64,000 bases of DNA from Smallanthus sonchifolius (lineage: Eukaryota; Streptophyta; Magnoliopsida; Asterales; Asteraceae), in NCBI GenBank assembly GCA_023525975.1, contig CM042035.1, forward strand, positions 22,547,501 through 22,611,500, read 5' to 3'. Position numbers and translations under genes: made by a program. Of the stretch, positions 10,216 through 21,414 are shown piece after piece. The notes below the pieces were generated by a model that saw nothing but the letters and a program-made list of their open reading frames with translations, was not told the origin of the DNA and did not search any database. Each line of letters starts with the position of its first letter. Within the stretch, counting starts at the first letter, position 1.

Positions 10216-13200
10216 ATGGCTCCATCTGTCTTAAACAAAGAGGAAGAGATGGTAGATTTCAAATCTTTCAATTCTCATCTATTGATCTCCAAAAGTAGAT
10301 TACAAAATCTTGTTTTCAAAAGGGTTACAAATAAACCAAATAACTTAACCATTTCGAAACCAGATTTTGTTATTAGAATTCGTGTTCTCGGGTCTTTTTG
10401 TTTTCGATGAAAGTCCAGAAATTAAAGGTTTGTGAAAGTCCAGAAATTAAAGTGTTGGTTTTTGGTTGTTAGGTAACAATGGAAGGAATATCTGGCGGGA
10501 TGAAAGTGATATTAAACAGACCAAGAAAACTAAACGCCTTAAATTATGAACTCGTAAGTTTGCTTTCTTGTTTTGTTGCTTAGCTTTTACGTATCATCTC
10601 CTATATATAAACTGATGATCGTTTTGCAGATTGTTCAAATGTTAAAGATGTTTGAATCACATGAGAATGATCCAACTATCAAGTTTATCATATTAAAGGT
10701 AATAAGTAATATGCAACCCCTACTACAATATGATAAATTACGGAAAAATCATGAGAATAAGCATGTTGACCACAATTTTTGTTCAAATACGCACACACCC
10801 ATAATTTGACACCTTTATAGCTCACACACTCATAATCCGGCACCTTTACAGGCACACACTCATAATCCGACACATTCAGATCCTACACTCAATAAATCTG
10901 GCACCTTCACAGCCATTAAAAAGTTAATGTCAATCAGGCTACTGCACAACTCACACTCCATAAATCCGGCACCTTCACCGACCACACACCCATAATCTGA
11001 CACCTTCATAGCCCAGACGCTGATAGTCCGACACCTCCACAGTCACTTAAAAGTTAATGCCTATTTTATATAAAAAAAAAATAGTCAACTTTTCTATTCT
11101 CATTATTTTCCCTGAATTAGATATGTCCCCTCAAATATACCTTATTTCAAAATAAAAATAACTATAGTATCTGTTTTTCGAAAGGCAAATAACTATAGTA
11201 TCTAATATGTCGTTTAGCAATAAAATGTATTAAAGAAAATATATTAATACTATGTTAGATATCTTGTGTATTACACGGGTTGAATAAATACAATGTTACA
11301 CACTTAGTAATAAAAATTTATATATTACATATTTATGACATATTACATAGTTTTTAATACAAATTTTAGAAACGTTATATAGTTATTTTTTAAAAACGTT
11401 TTATAAAAAGAAATGAAAGAAATGTTTTATTAACAAACCTATTTTTTGAAATGAAAATTTTTTTATAAAAACAATTATAGAAAAAAAGAATTAAAGAAAA
11501 TTTATATAATTAATAGGAGAAATAGGCGGGGAAAAATGATAAAGATGCATATGAGAGTGACAAGTCACACTAAAACCTTTATTTATTATATAGTATAGAT
11601 TTATCATAATTGAAAGATATTATTTGAGTAGGTTTTCTTTATTATTGTATAAATTGTATTCCTATAAATAGTTACCACAATTCCTTTATTTATTAACGAA
11701 CACACTACACTCTTACGGTTATTTTCTTCTTCTTTTTATTCTCCCTCTCTTGTGTGTAGTTTTTTTCTCCCTCTCTTGTAACACGCGAGTAACAACCAGA
11801 TACCTACTCTCTACCATCTTCTTTACTTTAAACATGTACTTGTCACCCTAACTTATATATTATCTTGCAACTATTTTAGAGTATTAAGTTATATACGCCA
11901 TTTTATTCTATAACATATACAAAAATCATTATTTTTCTGTTATTATTATTTAATGATTAGAATAACAATGATTCCGAGAATAGTGAGTACAAACATATCA
12001 TATATGCCTAAGCGGCAATTGTTTTGAAAAGAAATCAAACAGTTGTAATGTTAAAATATGTTCAGAGATCATAGAAAATGTAAAACAAACAAAAAAATTG
12101 ATGAAACACAGAAAAATTATGATCCATATAATTAAACGTATATATCCTTACATCTATTATCCATACTATATTATAATACATTTGAGCATGACGGAATTTT
12201 CTTTTTACATTAATTTTTAAGAGTTTAAGGAGGTAAAATTGTCTTTTATTAATTATACTAGTTAAGATCCCGTGTATACACACAGAGTGAAAAATATTAA
12301 TAAATAAATTTTTTAAATCTTTATGTGTATATTTTACATGTGTAATAATGTATCATATACTAAATATAGAAATCAAAACTCAAAATATATAAAAACTATA
12401 ATATAATTGGGTTTCGAAAATACATTAAGTATTATTATATATAATTTGATTTTCATTTATTATTTGATTAAAAATAAAAATTATATAATTAGATTTCAAA
12501 GTTTCATAAGAAATAATTTAAAACAAATGTGTATTAAGTAGTATAGATTAATATTTTCTTTAAATATATACTATAGTTAAAAAAAATAGAGGTGCATTTA
12601 ATAAAAGAAAGATGCGGGAAAAAAATGATAAGAATGGATTTGGAGGCGACACATGGCATGAAAAAACATTTATTTATTATATAGTATAGATTATTAATTG
12701 TTCAAGCGTTTTACCAGTGTCTATGTTAATGTGTTTTGTTCCCCGCCGCATCACACGGACACCCTCTAATATTATTTATGATGCTTCACTTTACGGTTTA
12801 AAGCCTCTAATAATTCCAATGGTTAATTTTCATACATAACAGGGAAATGGAAAAGCATTTTGTGCAGGTGGTGATGTTACATCTCTAATGACGCTTACGA
12901 ACGCAGGTACTTAATTAATTAGATCATATTCGATCTTGCAACTTCCAATGTGGTGTAGTGGTAGGATGCCTGGATTCTTTAAAAAGAGACACAGGTTCTA
13001 TCCTCACAAGCATCACTTTGGGAGGGGCATGGTGACTCAATAAAGGAAGACCAGGATCTTTGTGATCTCCGGTTCGATCCCGAGGGCGTCCGGGTTTTAC
13101 CACCAAGTGGGCTTTCGGGTGGGTGGGTTTTCCCCGGAACTGGAGATAACTTGGGGCGCTTAAGGGCTCCGTACGGCTGGGTTGGGCCAGCTGGCTGTGG

Positions 13201-16200
13201 CCTTTTGCCAATGAGTCACCCCGTACGAAGTACCTAGACAATTATCTGTTTGTTGGCCGTTCAAAAAAAAAAGATCATCTTCGATCTTCAAAAGTTTCAT
13301 TTTAACTTTTTCTGCACATATATAAATATATATAAATGTTAGATAATATTGATATTATCATTTTATTTATTTATTTATTTATTTTTCTTAAATTCTTTTA
13401 AAATTGTTAAGTGTGATATACGTTATTGCCTCAAATAAGTTGGTAAATTTTATATGGATTATGGAATGTTAGTGTTTAATGCTAACCAATTTTCCCACCA
13501 AATAATTTATGATTAAACTAGCTAGGCAAAAGCTTATAATTTTTCAAGTCTATAGTGTAGCCGTTCAGGACGGCTATAAAGTCCATGTAAACGGCTTTTA
13601 GTCTTTTACAATATAAAATTTTAATTCATGCATTAGTTAAAAAATTATGTTAAAAATTTAAATTGATATATATAAATACTTCGAATCTTGTTTCAAGAAA
13701 ATAACCTTTTAAATAATTTTATATATTTATAATTTAAATATCACCTTATCAGTTAGTGATATCATATCAAGAGACATTTATATGTAGAGAATACTTATCA
13801 TCAAACTCTGCATTTTGTTTATACTAGTAAACGAAGAGTTAAATTTTAAAACTGATGGTATATATCTATCGCAGGATATACCAGTTAATTAATAACTGTT
13901 GTCAGGGGTGGCTGGACTATAGAAAAAAATAACCTGCTGCTTAGAGGTCCTGAAAAAGTTTCTTTTTACTAAAACTTTGCTCCAATTTTAACACGTGTGA
14001 TTGTGACTTTAAAAAATTATATACAAAAAATATGAATCATGGTATAAACATGTGTTAGGATCCTAAAAAATGTATTTTTCTAAAAAAAAAGGACCTCGAT
14101 TTTGTAATTCACTTTAAACTTCAAAAAAGGTTGAGCCCACCTTGATGTTACATAATAAATTATCAAGAATTAGTACTGAAATTATTTATGCCCATTTGTT
14201 TTGTAAATTATTAAGGGAATTGGAGCTTCGGTGCAAACTTCTTTCGGAAACAATACAGTCTAGACTACTTACTTGGAACCTATAAGAAGCCACTGGTAAG
14301 TTATCGAACTTTTAGCAACATATTCCATTAAACCTTCAACATTTATCATATAAATAATTAATAGTAATAATACATACAATTTTTTATAAATATTGCAAAA
14401 CCCGTAATACTCAATATAAAAATCATTTACCTATTTTTATTTATTTTAAGATTTTAACTTCTATTATAATACAACATTGTTATTGTTATGTGAGTATTTG
14501 AATTGATATATATATACGTAAATTTAGTATTCATATATTATAAACATCTAAACTGTTGGGCTATGAAAGCCTTTGAGCCGGGCCGGGCCCTTTGGGCCTG
14601 TTACCGCTGAACAGAGAGCCGACCCTAGTTTGTTAGATTAGACCTAATCTTGTTATTATATATACTCAGCTATATAATTGTAATTCTTTGTAGCACCTAG
14701 TAATAAAGAGAAACCCTAGTTACACCCGTGGACGTATGTCACTTTGGTCGAACCACGTTACTTGTTGTGTCGTTTACTGCTTTCTATATTCGTTTGTATG
14801 TGTGTTTTTTTTCCGCTGCGTACGATACCTACTCTGATTCCTAACATAAACATTCGTAGGTTGATTATAATTCTTTGACCTACACATGTGTACCAAACTT
14901 GTTAGAAGCAATAAATGGAGGATATATAAAAAGTGGAGGAATTAAGCTTTTACAATTATACACTTTTCATTTAAATTTTAATAATAAATATTTTTTTTTA
15001 AATTGATTGTTTCAAGTTCTCGTAATATTTGTAGAATATTTGTAGCTCTGTAAAAAAACCTTCGCACAAACATGTATATATATAATCTCTAATTTGCAGT
15101 ATTGATTGGCTGATAAACCATAGATCGCTCTTTTAAATGGAATAGTAATGGGAGGAGGAGCTGGATTATCGATGAATGCAGCATTTAGAATTGTGACAGA
15201 GAATACATTATTTGCAATGCCAGAAGCATCAATAGGATCAGTACCAGATGTAGGCTCCTCTCATTTCCTGTCAAGACTTCCAGGGTTTTTTGGTAATTTC
15301 CTTCCTAAAATAGAAACCCAATGCTTGATATGCAAGTTTCTGTTTGTGCATTTTGATAGTTTTGCTTAAATATGTAGGCGAATATGTCGCACTCACCGGG
15401 GTACGATTGAACGGGCTTGAAATGGTTGAGTGTGGTCTCGCGACTCACTTTGTGCATTCGAAGGTAATTAGCTTCGAAAATGTTTGTAGCACATGACAAA
15501 AGTTGTCATTTTGTCACACTAATGATTAATGGTTGTTTTGTTTGGATTATGATAGGATTTAGCTTCAATGGAGGGTGAACTTAGCATGATGGCTTCAGCA
15601 GATGAAAAGAACATGACTAAAATTTCTGAAATTATTAACAAATATGCAAATGAGAGAAACATTAATGCCAATTCAAGGTAGCTAATTTTTATCTTTCATG
15701 CTTGAAAATACACCACCTTATAAGTTACACTTTCTTTATAAGTTATAAGGACATGAAAAATTATGTATGAAAACACAAGTTTTCTTCTCTACATTTCACA
15801 TTATTAACATAGAGAGCGGAAGTAAGACAAAAACAGAAAAATGTTTTCTTAAAGAAATTGATTAAAAACTAAATGACTAGAATATTACATAAGGTGCCCT
15901 TATGTAGGGGATTCTGAATTTGATAGTTTGTCGAATTTTTTAAATTACAATAAACAATTAAATACTGAAAGCGTTGAAATTTGAGAAATTTGCTGATTGG
16001 TAAATCAGAGCCTTTATTAATGGAATTCGGGTCAGACGGTTAGGCCACACCGCCATAATTGTTTGCCACATGATTGAGCTCGTCGAGGCCTTTTTGTATG
16101 TTGCTTAACCTTAAAACGGCCGTTTAAATAGATACTTGATACTGAGCTATACTAGCTTGTTTGGTGCTAGATTTGAAATTATCAACAAATGTTTCTCAAA

Positions 16201-17701
16201 AGAGACCGTAGAAGATATACTATCAGCATTGGTAAGTTCAGTAAAATAGTAAATTGCTACTTCATTATTTTCCATTTTTGAAAAAAAAATTTATTATTTA
16301 TGTTTGCATTCATGTAGGAGAATGTGGCTGTGGAGAGACATGAAAAATGGATTCTTGATGCAATTAAATCGATGAAATCGACTTCTCCTTTGTGCATAAA
16401 ACTTGCGTTGAAATTGGTAACCAAAATTAATTGAAGTTAATCCAAATCAAATGATGAAGTGAGTTGAAATTAATTTGCTGAAATTATTTCGATCTTTTCG
16501 TAGATTAGAGAAGGCCGATCACAGAAACTAGAACATTGTCTTGCTCGAGAACATCTTGTTGTTAGTCATCTTCTTTTAAGAACTGTGAACGATGATTTTT
16601 ACGAGGTTTGTTCATCCTAGATTTTTTGAATATTTTAGAAAAATGATGGAGTTAGCATGAATTATTTGGTTTGTGGGTGATTTTTGAAACTATAGCAGAC
16701 TTGAGGAGAGCTCTACCCTTTCTCCAATCTCCGATTGCCACATAAGTTATTTCCTCAGAGTCCGTTTGTGAGAGGAGCGGACTCAAGCTGGAATAGTCAG
16801 GGTCTATTTGTGGAGGAGCAGACTCCTCATAAACCAAAATAGTTTTAATAATCACTCATAAACCAAATAACTCATGCTAACTGCATCAGTTTTTTTTAAA
16901 GTTCAGATTTTTTTCATGGTTGTATGTCTGTTTTTATATAAATCTTGTTGTTCAGAAACAAAGTGATGAGAATTTCATATGCAGGGTCCAAGAGCAATGC
17001 TGATTGATAAAGATAAGAAACCACAGGTAATAAATATTTCACGTCTTTGATTTCCCTCTTGATGACGGAATCGTCGCTAATATCACTGTAGAATAGTGAT
17101 GGAACTTGTCATGAGAAATCGTCTGTTGTAAATCTTTTATAAAATTAGAAACGAAATTTGATACCGCTTCTAATAACACGATAAAATTATCTGTCACAAA
17201 ATTAGCGACAGAATAATTCCCTATCAAAATACCCATTAGATACAAAATCTTCTGTAAAGTTAGAGACGAAATTCAAAACCGTCGCTAATATTATAACAGA
17301 ACTTTTCTGTCATAAAATTGTGAAGAAATTTAAGCCCCTCACTAAATACAAGTTTTTGTAGTAGTGTTTGGATTTGATTATTTTGGGGTTTTATTGACAT
17401 TTTTTTGGAAGTAAAAAATAAAATAAAATGGTATTATAAAAAATCTCGTTTTGTATTTACAAATAATATAATGATGCATTTTTAAAATGGATATAAAATA
17501 TATGTTAATAAAATAGTTATTTTAAATGTAGATTAACTTAGCGTCAATTTCTGATTTTGATAGTGGTCACCGTCGACACTAGAGCTAGTGAATGAGGAAA
17601 TGGTGAGCAAATGCTTCTCCGTGATTGATGATGAAGATTGGCAGCCGTTGCGACTGTTTAGGAAATCAAACCCCACCCACATAGCTGTGTCAAGGATCTA
17701 G
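10216..17701 (+). CDS. CHY1: 3-hydroxyisobutyryl-CoA hydrolase-like protein, 13 exons, 382 aa
   Basis: Exons by GT-AG junctions and frame: 10216-10251, 10473-10553, 10630-10698, 12843-12906, 14216-14295, 15124-15292, 15378-15463, 15556-15677, 16171-16231, 16318-16416, 16504-16605, 16985-17026, 17564-17701 (1149 nt, 382 aa). The family hydrolyses 3-hydroxyisobutyryl-CoA in valine breakdown; plant CHY1 acts in peroxisomes. Seen: crotonase-fold motifs LNRPRKLNAL (about 27-36), AFCAGGDV (67-74), NGIVMGGGAGLS (115-126, oxyanion hole), and MPEASIGSVPDVG with the conserved Glu144 and Asp152 of the hydrolase branch. The C-terminus SRI fits a plant type-1 peroxisomal signal. Length matches Arabidopsis CHY1 (about 378). 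Which paralogue it is cannot be settled here. Exon 1 (12 codons) is the least certain part. The frame has no lesion although at least seven repeats sit in its introns. Confidence 0.88.
10790..11045. repeat. Degenerate minisatellite in intron 3
   Basis: About seven diverged units of roughly 30-38 bases built on CACACACTCATAATCCGGCA and CCTTTACAGCC. The copies differ by substitutions and small indels, so the array is old. Confidence 0.75.
11250..11599 (-). mobile_element. Helitron remnant in intron 3 (minus)
   Basis: On the minus strand it begins A|TCTATACTATATAATAAA (right end 11598-11599) and ends near the hairpin CCCGTGTAATACACAAG. The terminal CTAG has decayed, so the left boundary is approximate. 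Confidence 0.5.
12258..12690 (-). mobile_element. Non-autonomous Helitron in intron 3 (433 bp, minus)
   Basis: Both ends are present: A|TCTATACTATATAATAAA at 12690 and, at the other end, GTGTATACAC hairpin, GGGATCTTAA and CTAG at 12258-12261 followed by T on the minus strand. Shares the TGCCATGTGTCGCC motif with neighbouring copies. No coding sequence. Confidence 0.7.
12938..13271 (+). mobile_element. Dimeric tRNA-related SINE in intron 4
   Basis: The element is flanked by 17-bp direct repeats, AGATCATATTCGATCTT (12921-12937) and AGATCATCTTCGATCTT (13272-13288), one mismatch apart. It ends in ten A. It has two tRNA-like halves: A box GTGGTGTAGTGGTAGGATGC with B box AGGTTCTATCCTC, then a second A-box-like GCATGGTGACTCAATAAAGG with B box CCGGTTCGATCCC. 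The body then runs GC-rich to the tail. It sits 31 bases after exon 4, close to the splice donor. Confidence 0.85.
13289..14215. other. Rest of intron 4, AT-rich
   Basis: A (TTTA)n tract at about 13360-13384 and otherwise unremarkable AT-rich intron sequence. No further element end could be supported. Confidence 0.5.
14554..14846 (+). mobile_element. Solo LTR (293 bp) in intron 5
   Basis: It starts TGTTGGGC and ends TCCTAACA, with TAAAC duplicated on both sides (14549-14553 and 14847-14851). The length and TGTTGGGC start fit a small Copia LTR or a TRIM. A TATA-like TATTATATATACTC lies near 14655. It is the product of LTR-LTR recombination or a terminal-repeat miniature; no internal sequence remains. 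Confidence 0.85.
16644..16888. mobile_element. MITE with ~45-bp terminal inverted repeats in intron 11
   Basis: Left arm TGATGGAGTTAGCATGAATT is matched in reverse complement by the right arm TGATGCAGTTAGCATGAGTT, and pairing continues for about 45 bases. The centre contains GGAGTCCGCTCC-like GC-richer text. A target-site duplication is not clear because the flanks are A/T runs, so the superfamily stays open. Confidence 0.7.
17084..17366 (-). mobile_element. CACTA-like non-autonomous remnant in intron 12
   Basis: On the minus strand the right end reads CACTACTACAAAAACTTG, close to the CACTA terminal consensus. The interior holds repeated GACGAAATT...CCGTCGCTAAT units, as in subterminal regions of plant CACTA elements. 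The left end (CACTGTAGAATAGTG) is degenerate and no 3-bp duplication is evident. Confidence 0.4.
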
Positions 17702-17820
17702 CAACTTATGCGTGACATATTATTAATTTCTTATAAGTTATAATCATATTCATGATCAACAAATATCAACGAACATGTTTTATGGTTATATTTCTCATGT
17801 AACGCTGGTTTACACTTATT

Positions 17821-17826
17821 AATAAA
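17821..17826 (+). promoter_or_regulatory. Candidate poly(A) signal AATAAA of the CHY1-like gene
   Basis: AATAAA 119 bases after the TAG stop at 17699-17701, in an AT-rich 3' flank. Plant signals are loose, so this is only the best candidate. Confidence 0.4.
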
Positions 17827-18655
17827 ACTAAAAGGTTGGAGGTTCAAATTATGCAAAGGGTAGGTTTTGTTTTTTCTTATTATTTAATTTCTAGGTATTG
17901 TTTAATAATATCTTTACAGAAAAATATACAAATTTCACACAATCTCTTAAAGGAAAATAAAATATAAAAAAAAGAAAACGATGAATCAAAACCCTTAAAG
18001 GATCTGGTGGAGCATTTATACATACTAATGTTTCGAAAATGGGTGATAATCGATGACAATTAAGATCCATTTTGATGGATTTTAAGTTATGAGTTAGTCG
18101 TTATCTCTAATCTGCAAACATTCAGTCAAGTGACTAATCAGATTTGTGTGTTAGAAGTTGAAGCAGTGAGGTGCGATTTCACCTTTAATAAATGTGAAGT
18201 CGCTACCTCAACTAGCTAGCAACTTCAACATCTAACCCATAAAACCAAGAAAGCCCATTTGTGAACAAACATCTCAAAACATCCGACTTCTAAAAAAAGT
18301 TTAATTTTAGTGCAACTATAACTTTTTTATGAGCAGGTTGTAGGCTCTTTTAACTTCTAAACCCACACCACAAAGTTATGATTGTTTGAAGTAAAACTTC
18401 ATCTTTACATGTTTATTGTGCCCAAATGATTTCAGATAGTCATATCTCGATCGTGGTATAGTATAGTAGCATGCTAACAATCCTCACCTACTTCTTACCA
18501 TACATTGGAAAATCTAGAAATTTAGATCAAACCCGTTAGCATCTATACTTGGGCCGCTCTTGGATTTGAGCCCAAATGTAAAAGGGAAAAAAGAAGCCCA
18601 CTAACCTCCCCTCACCTTACCAGCCCAACCCCAAATGTACTCAATAAAATCCATG
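17827..18655. other. Intergenic stretch downstream of the CHY1-like gene
   Basis: No gene or element end that I can support. The sequence is AT-rich and ends in the GTTCCAAC that was duplicated by the hAT insertion. Confidence 0.5.
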
Positions 18656-18680
18656 GTTCCAACTAGAGGTGCACAAAGCG

Positions 18681-18860
18681 GTTTTTTAACCCAAACCGGT
18701 TCAACCCGACCCGAACCGGTTTGGTCAACGAAAAGTCAAAACCGGTTTGGACCCAAACCGGTTCGGGTTAAACCGGTTTCGGAAGGGGGAAATATCAAAC
18801 CGGTCCGGGTAGGTTATAAACCGGTTTGTAAGGTAAACCGGTTTAAACCGGTTTTTTTTT
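18681..18860. repeat. Left subterminal AAACCGGTTT array
   Basis: Eight ACCGGTT cores plus near-matches in 180 bases. The self-complementary core AACCGGTT resembles the iterated subterminal sites that hAT transposases bind; binding here is inferred. Confidence 0.85.
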
Positions 18861-19082
18861 TTAAAAATCAAATAAATTTAAATAAATTCGATATTTTTAA
18901 TAAAAAATCAAAATAAAATATACAAAAAATATAAAACATAAAGTTCAACGTTTATTAATATTTGGAAAGTTCGGAAATTAAAAAACATAACAAGATAAAT
19001 TTATAAAATTGTAAAACATTACAAAAATATAACAAATATAAAACATTAAGTTCAACGTTTTATTTTTTGGAATATTGATTGA

Positions 19083-20560
19083 TTATTCTTGTGCGTTGTC
19101 TTCGGAACTAGAGCTTCGTAGCCTTGCATCTTCGGCTAGTTCTTCATCGGTGACTGGTTCGGATATTCCAAGATCAACCTCGTTGTTGTGTATGGTTTCT
19201 TCGGCTTGAATTTCGTCTTCGAGAGAAGTTTGGTCCTGTATCCTATCCATCGCATCCAAATGGTCCTTCAAGCAAATGCACATTTCCATTGCTAGGGGTG
19301 TGAGTCTAGTCCTTCGTATCGATAATACCCTGCCACTAAAAGAAAACGCAGATTCCGAAGCTACCGTGGAAGCTTGAACGGTTAGTAAATCACGGGCCAT
19401 GGCGGAAAGAATCGGAAACGAAGCTTCGTTATTTTTCCACCATGCCAAAATATCAAACTCCTCAAAAACGGTAGGAGGCATAAACGCTAAAAAGTTTGTG
19501 CCAATATACCTTCCGAGTTCGCTACTCGGGGTGGTACCTCGAGCCCGTTTACTAAATTCATTTAACATTTCGTTATATAAATTCAAATTAACATCTCTCG
19601 AGCTACCACTCGATGATGTACCCATTGTTTCATGTGGAGTCGGAGTTGTACCATATTTATGTAAATAAACATCAAATAAATCTTGTAAACATTTGTTAAA
19701 ATGTGTTTTTGTAACTTGTGAAAAATGGATGTCTTCGCTATCCAAATTGAAAGCGTAAGTAATTCTATCAATCAAAGTTTCAACCCCGTAAACATTTATG
19801 GTAGGGTTTAACGCGGCGGCGCAAGTTATAACGGGAGGCATTTCTTTAAAATATTTCACTAATTTTTCTTTCATCGGTTCAATCATTTTTGTAAAAAGAG
19901 TGTTTTTATTTTCAAGTTCATACAACTTGTTAGCCATTAAATATATTTGTTTTAGTGTTAATCGACTTGTGGGATAATAAACACCGGATAAACCCAATGC
20001 GCGGTAACGCAAAGGTACGAATCGGGTATACCATGTGGAGCCGACCAAACATCGGTGGTTAAGTTTACACCGGTTTGCAAATTTTCAAAACCCAAAATTA
20101 ATTCTTTTTTTGCTTTTTTCCACATTTTTATACAATCTCGTCTAAGGGTTGTGCGACTTACTTGATGATAACGTGGTTGGAGTGTCTCTTGAATCATCCT
20201 TGTCAAGCGCGGATTGTCAAAGTGGTTGAACGGCAATCCTTCTTGAATCACTAACCTCGCCATTCGATCTCGAACAGTATTTGGATCAAAGTTCCAAATT
20301 TCTCCTTCGGTTGTCATGGAGGCTTGACCTTCACTTGGAATTCCCTTCAATGACGGGCAAGATTTTTCCATATGCGTTTTCAAACTAGTGTTTGAATCTT
20401 TCCCCAAAAACGCACCACACATCTTGCACCGAGCACGTTCCTTCCCGTTTGACAATAAACATAGATCGTAATTGAACCAAATTGCCGGATTTCTCGTTGT
20501 TGCTCGAATTTCCACAACGGTAACTTCGTTTGAGGAACCACCAACACCAAAACTTGCCAT
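19083..20560 (-). pseudogene. Internally deleted hAT transposase
   Basis: Two overlapping frames carry the two halves. The 5' frame (ATG at 20560, stop at 19958, 200 aa) holds a BED-type zinc finger (CKMCGAFLGKD...LKTHMEKSC, about 46-68) and the start of the RNase H-like core with LTTDVWSA, whose Asp is the first catalytic residue, ending at SYLCVTAHWV. The 3' frame (20048-19083) resumes at LTLKQIYLMANKLYELENK and carries the hATC dimerisation region with LTVQASTVASESAFSFSGR. Compared with full hAT proteins of about 650-700 aa, roughly 150-200 residues are missing between the halves, including the second catalytic Asp region. The junction also breaks the frame, so no active transposase can be made. 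Confidence 0.9.
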
Positions 20561-20771
20561 GCTTTTTTTTTTAGAGTTTAGAGAGCGTTTTTGACGGGTT
20601 TAAAGAGCGGTTTTAGAGATTAGAGAGTGTAAAGAGATGTGTGATCAACCCTAAACACCCCCCACCTATTTATAGTGTTTTAAGGGTGAAAATGGAGCCA
20701 AAAAAACGGCTAAAATCGACCCCAACGGCCATATAGCCGTTACCCAACGGCTAGTTTTAAACACAGCGCCA

Positions 20772-20950
20772 AAACCGGTTTAAACCGGTTTTTAAACCGG
20801 TTTATCAAACCGGTTTGTGTGAACCGGTCCTAACCCGATCTCATCACAGAAAGCAACAAACCGGTTTTAAACCGGCGGTTTTTGGATAACCCGAACCGGT
20901 TTGGTCCAAACCGGTTTAACCCAAACCGGTTTGCCGGTTTGGACCGGGTT
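20772..20950. repeat. Right subterminal AAACCGGTTT array
   Basis: Eight ACCGGTT cores plus diverged copies, mirroring the left array. Spacing is irregular (about 10-40 bases). Confidence 0.85.
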
Positions 20951-20990
20951 AAAAAAAAAACAGGTTTTTTTGTGCACCACTAGTTCCAAC

Positions 20991-21233
20991 TCTCTACCTA
21001 ACAACTCTATATTTTGATATATTTTATTACAAATTTATTCTAGAAAATATTTTTTTCGGTCCCTAAATACATCTAGAATTTTATTACAACTCAGAATGAA
21101 AAATATAATAATTTTTTTTTAAAAAAAACATGCATGTCAAGACCATAATATACAACTTAATTTATAATAAGATTTCTATCAAAATATAAATACAAATAAA
21201 TATGTCACAACATTATATTTGATTTTATATAAA
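20991..21233. other. AT-rich spacer between hAT and Helitron
   Basis: Poly-A and poly-T runs and no recognisable element. Confidence 0.5.
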
Positions 21234-21414
21234 CTAGTTTTTACCCCCCCCCCCCCCCCGACGCTTCGCGGCGGGTTGGTTTGACTCGTTTGCGTTGATA
21301 AAACTTAAAATAAATCACAGACTCGTTATAGCGTATGATACCAAAAAAACACTCGAATTTGAATAGAACTTAGTCTAGAACGTTGAAAAAAATGTTTAAG
21401 AAAACGGCACATTC

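Larger units (their letters stand above)
18664..20982 (-). mobile_element. hAT transposon with internal deletion (2319 bp)
   Basis: Terminal inverted repeats TAGAGGTGCACAAA / TAGTGGTGCACAAA and a perfect 8-bp duplication GTTCCAAC (18656-18663 and 20983-20990) define the element. The transposase remnant lies on the minus strand at 19083-20560. Dense AACCGGTT motifs lie inside both ends. It lacks the middle of the transposase, so it should depend on a relative for movement. Confidence 0.93.

Noticed and set aside
12924..13241. A 105-codon minus-strand reading frame with proline-rich text
   Set aside because: It is the reverse strand of the GC-rich SINE body (12938-13271).
18635..18916. A 93-codon frame with repeated KPV/RFGPKPV-like text
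   Set aside because: It is translation of the AACCGGTT subterminal array of the hAT element.
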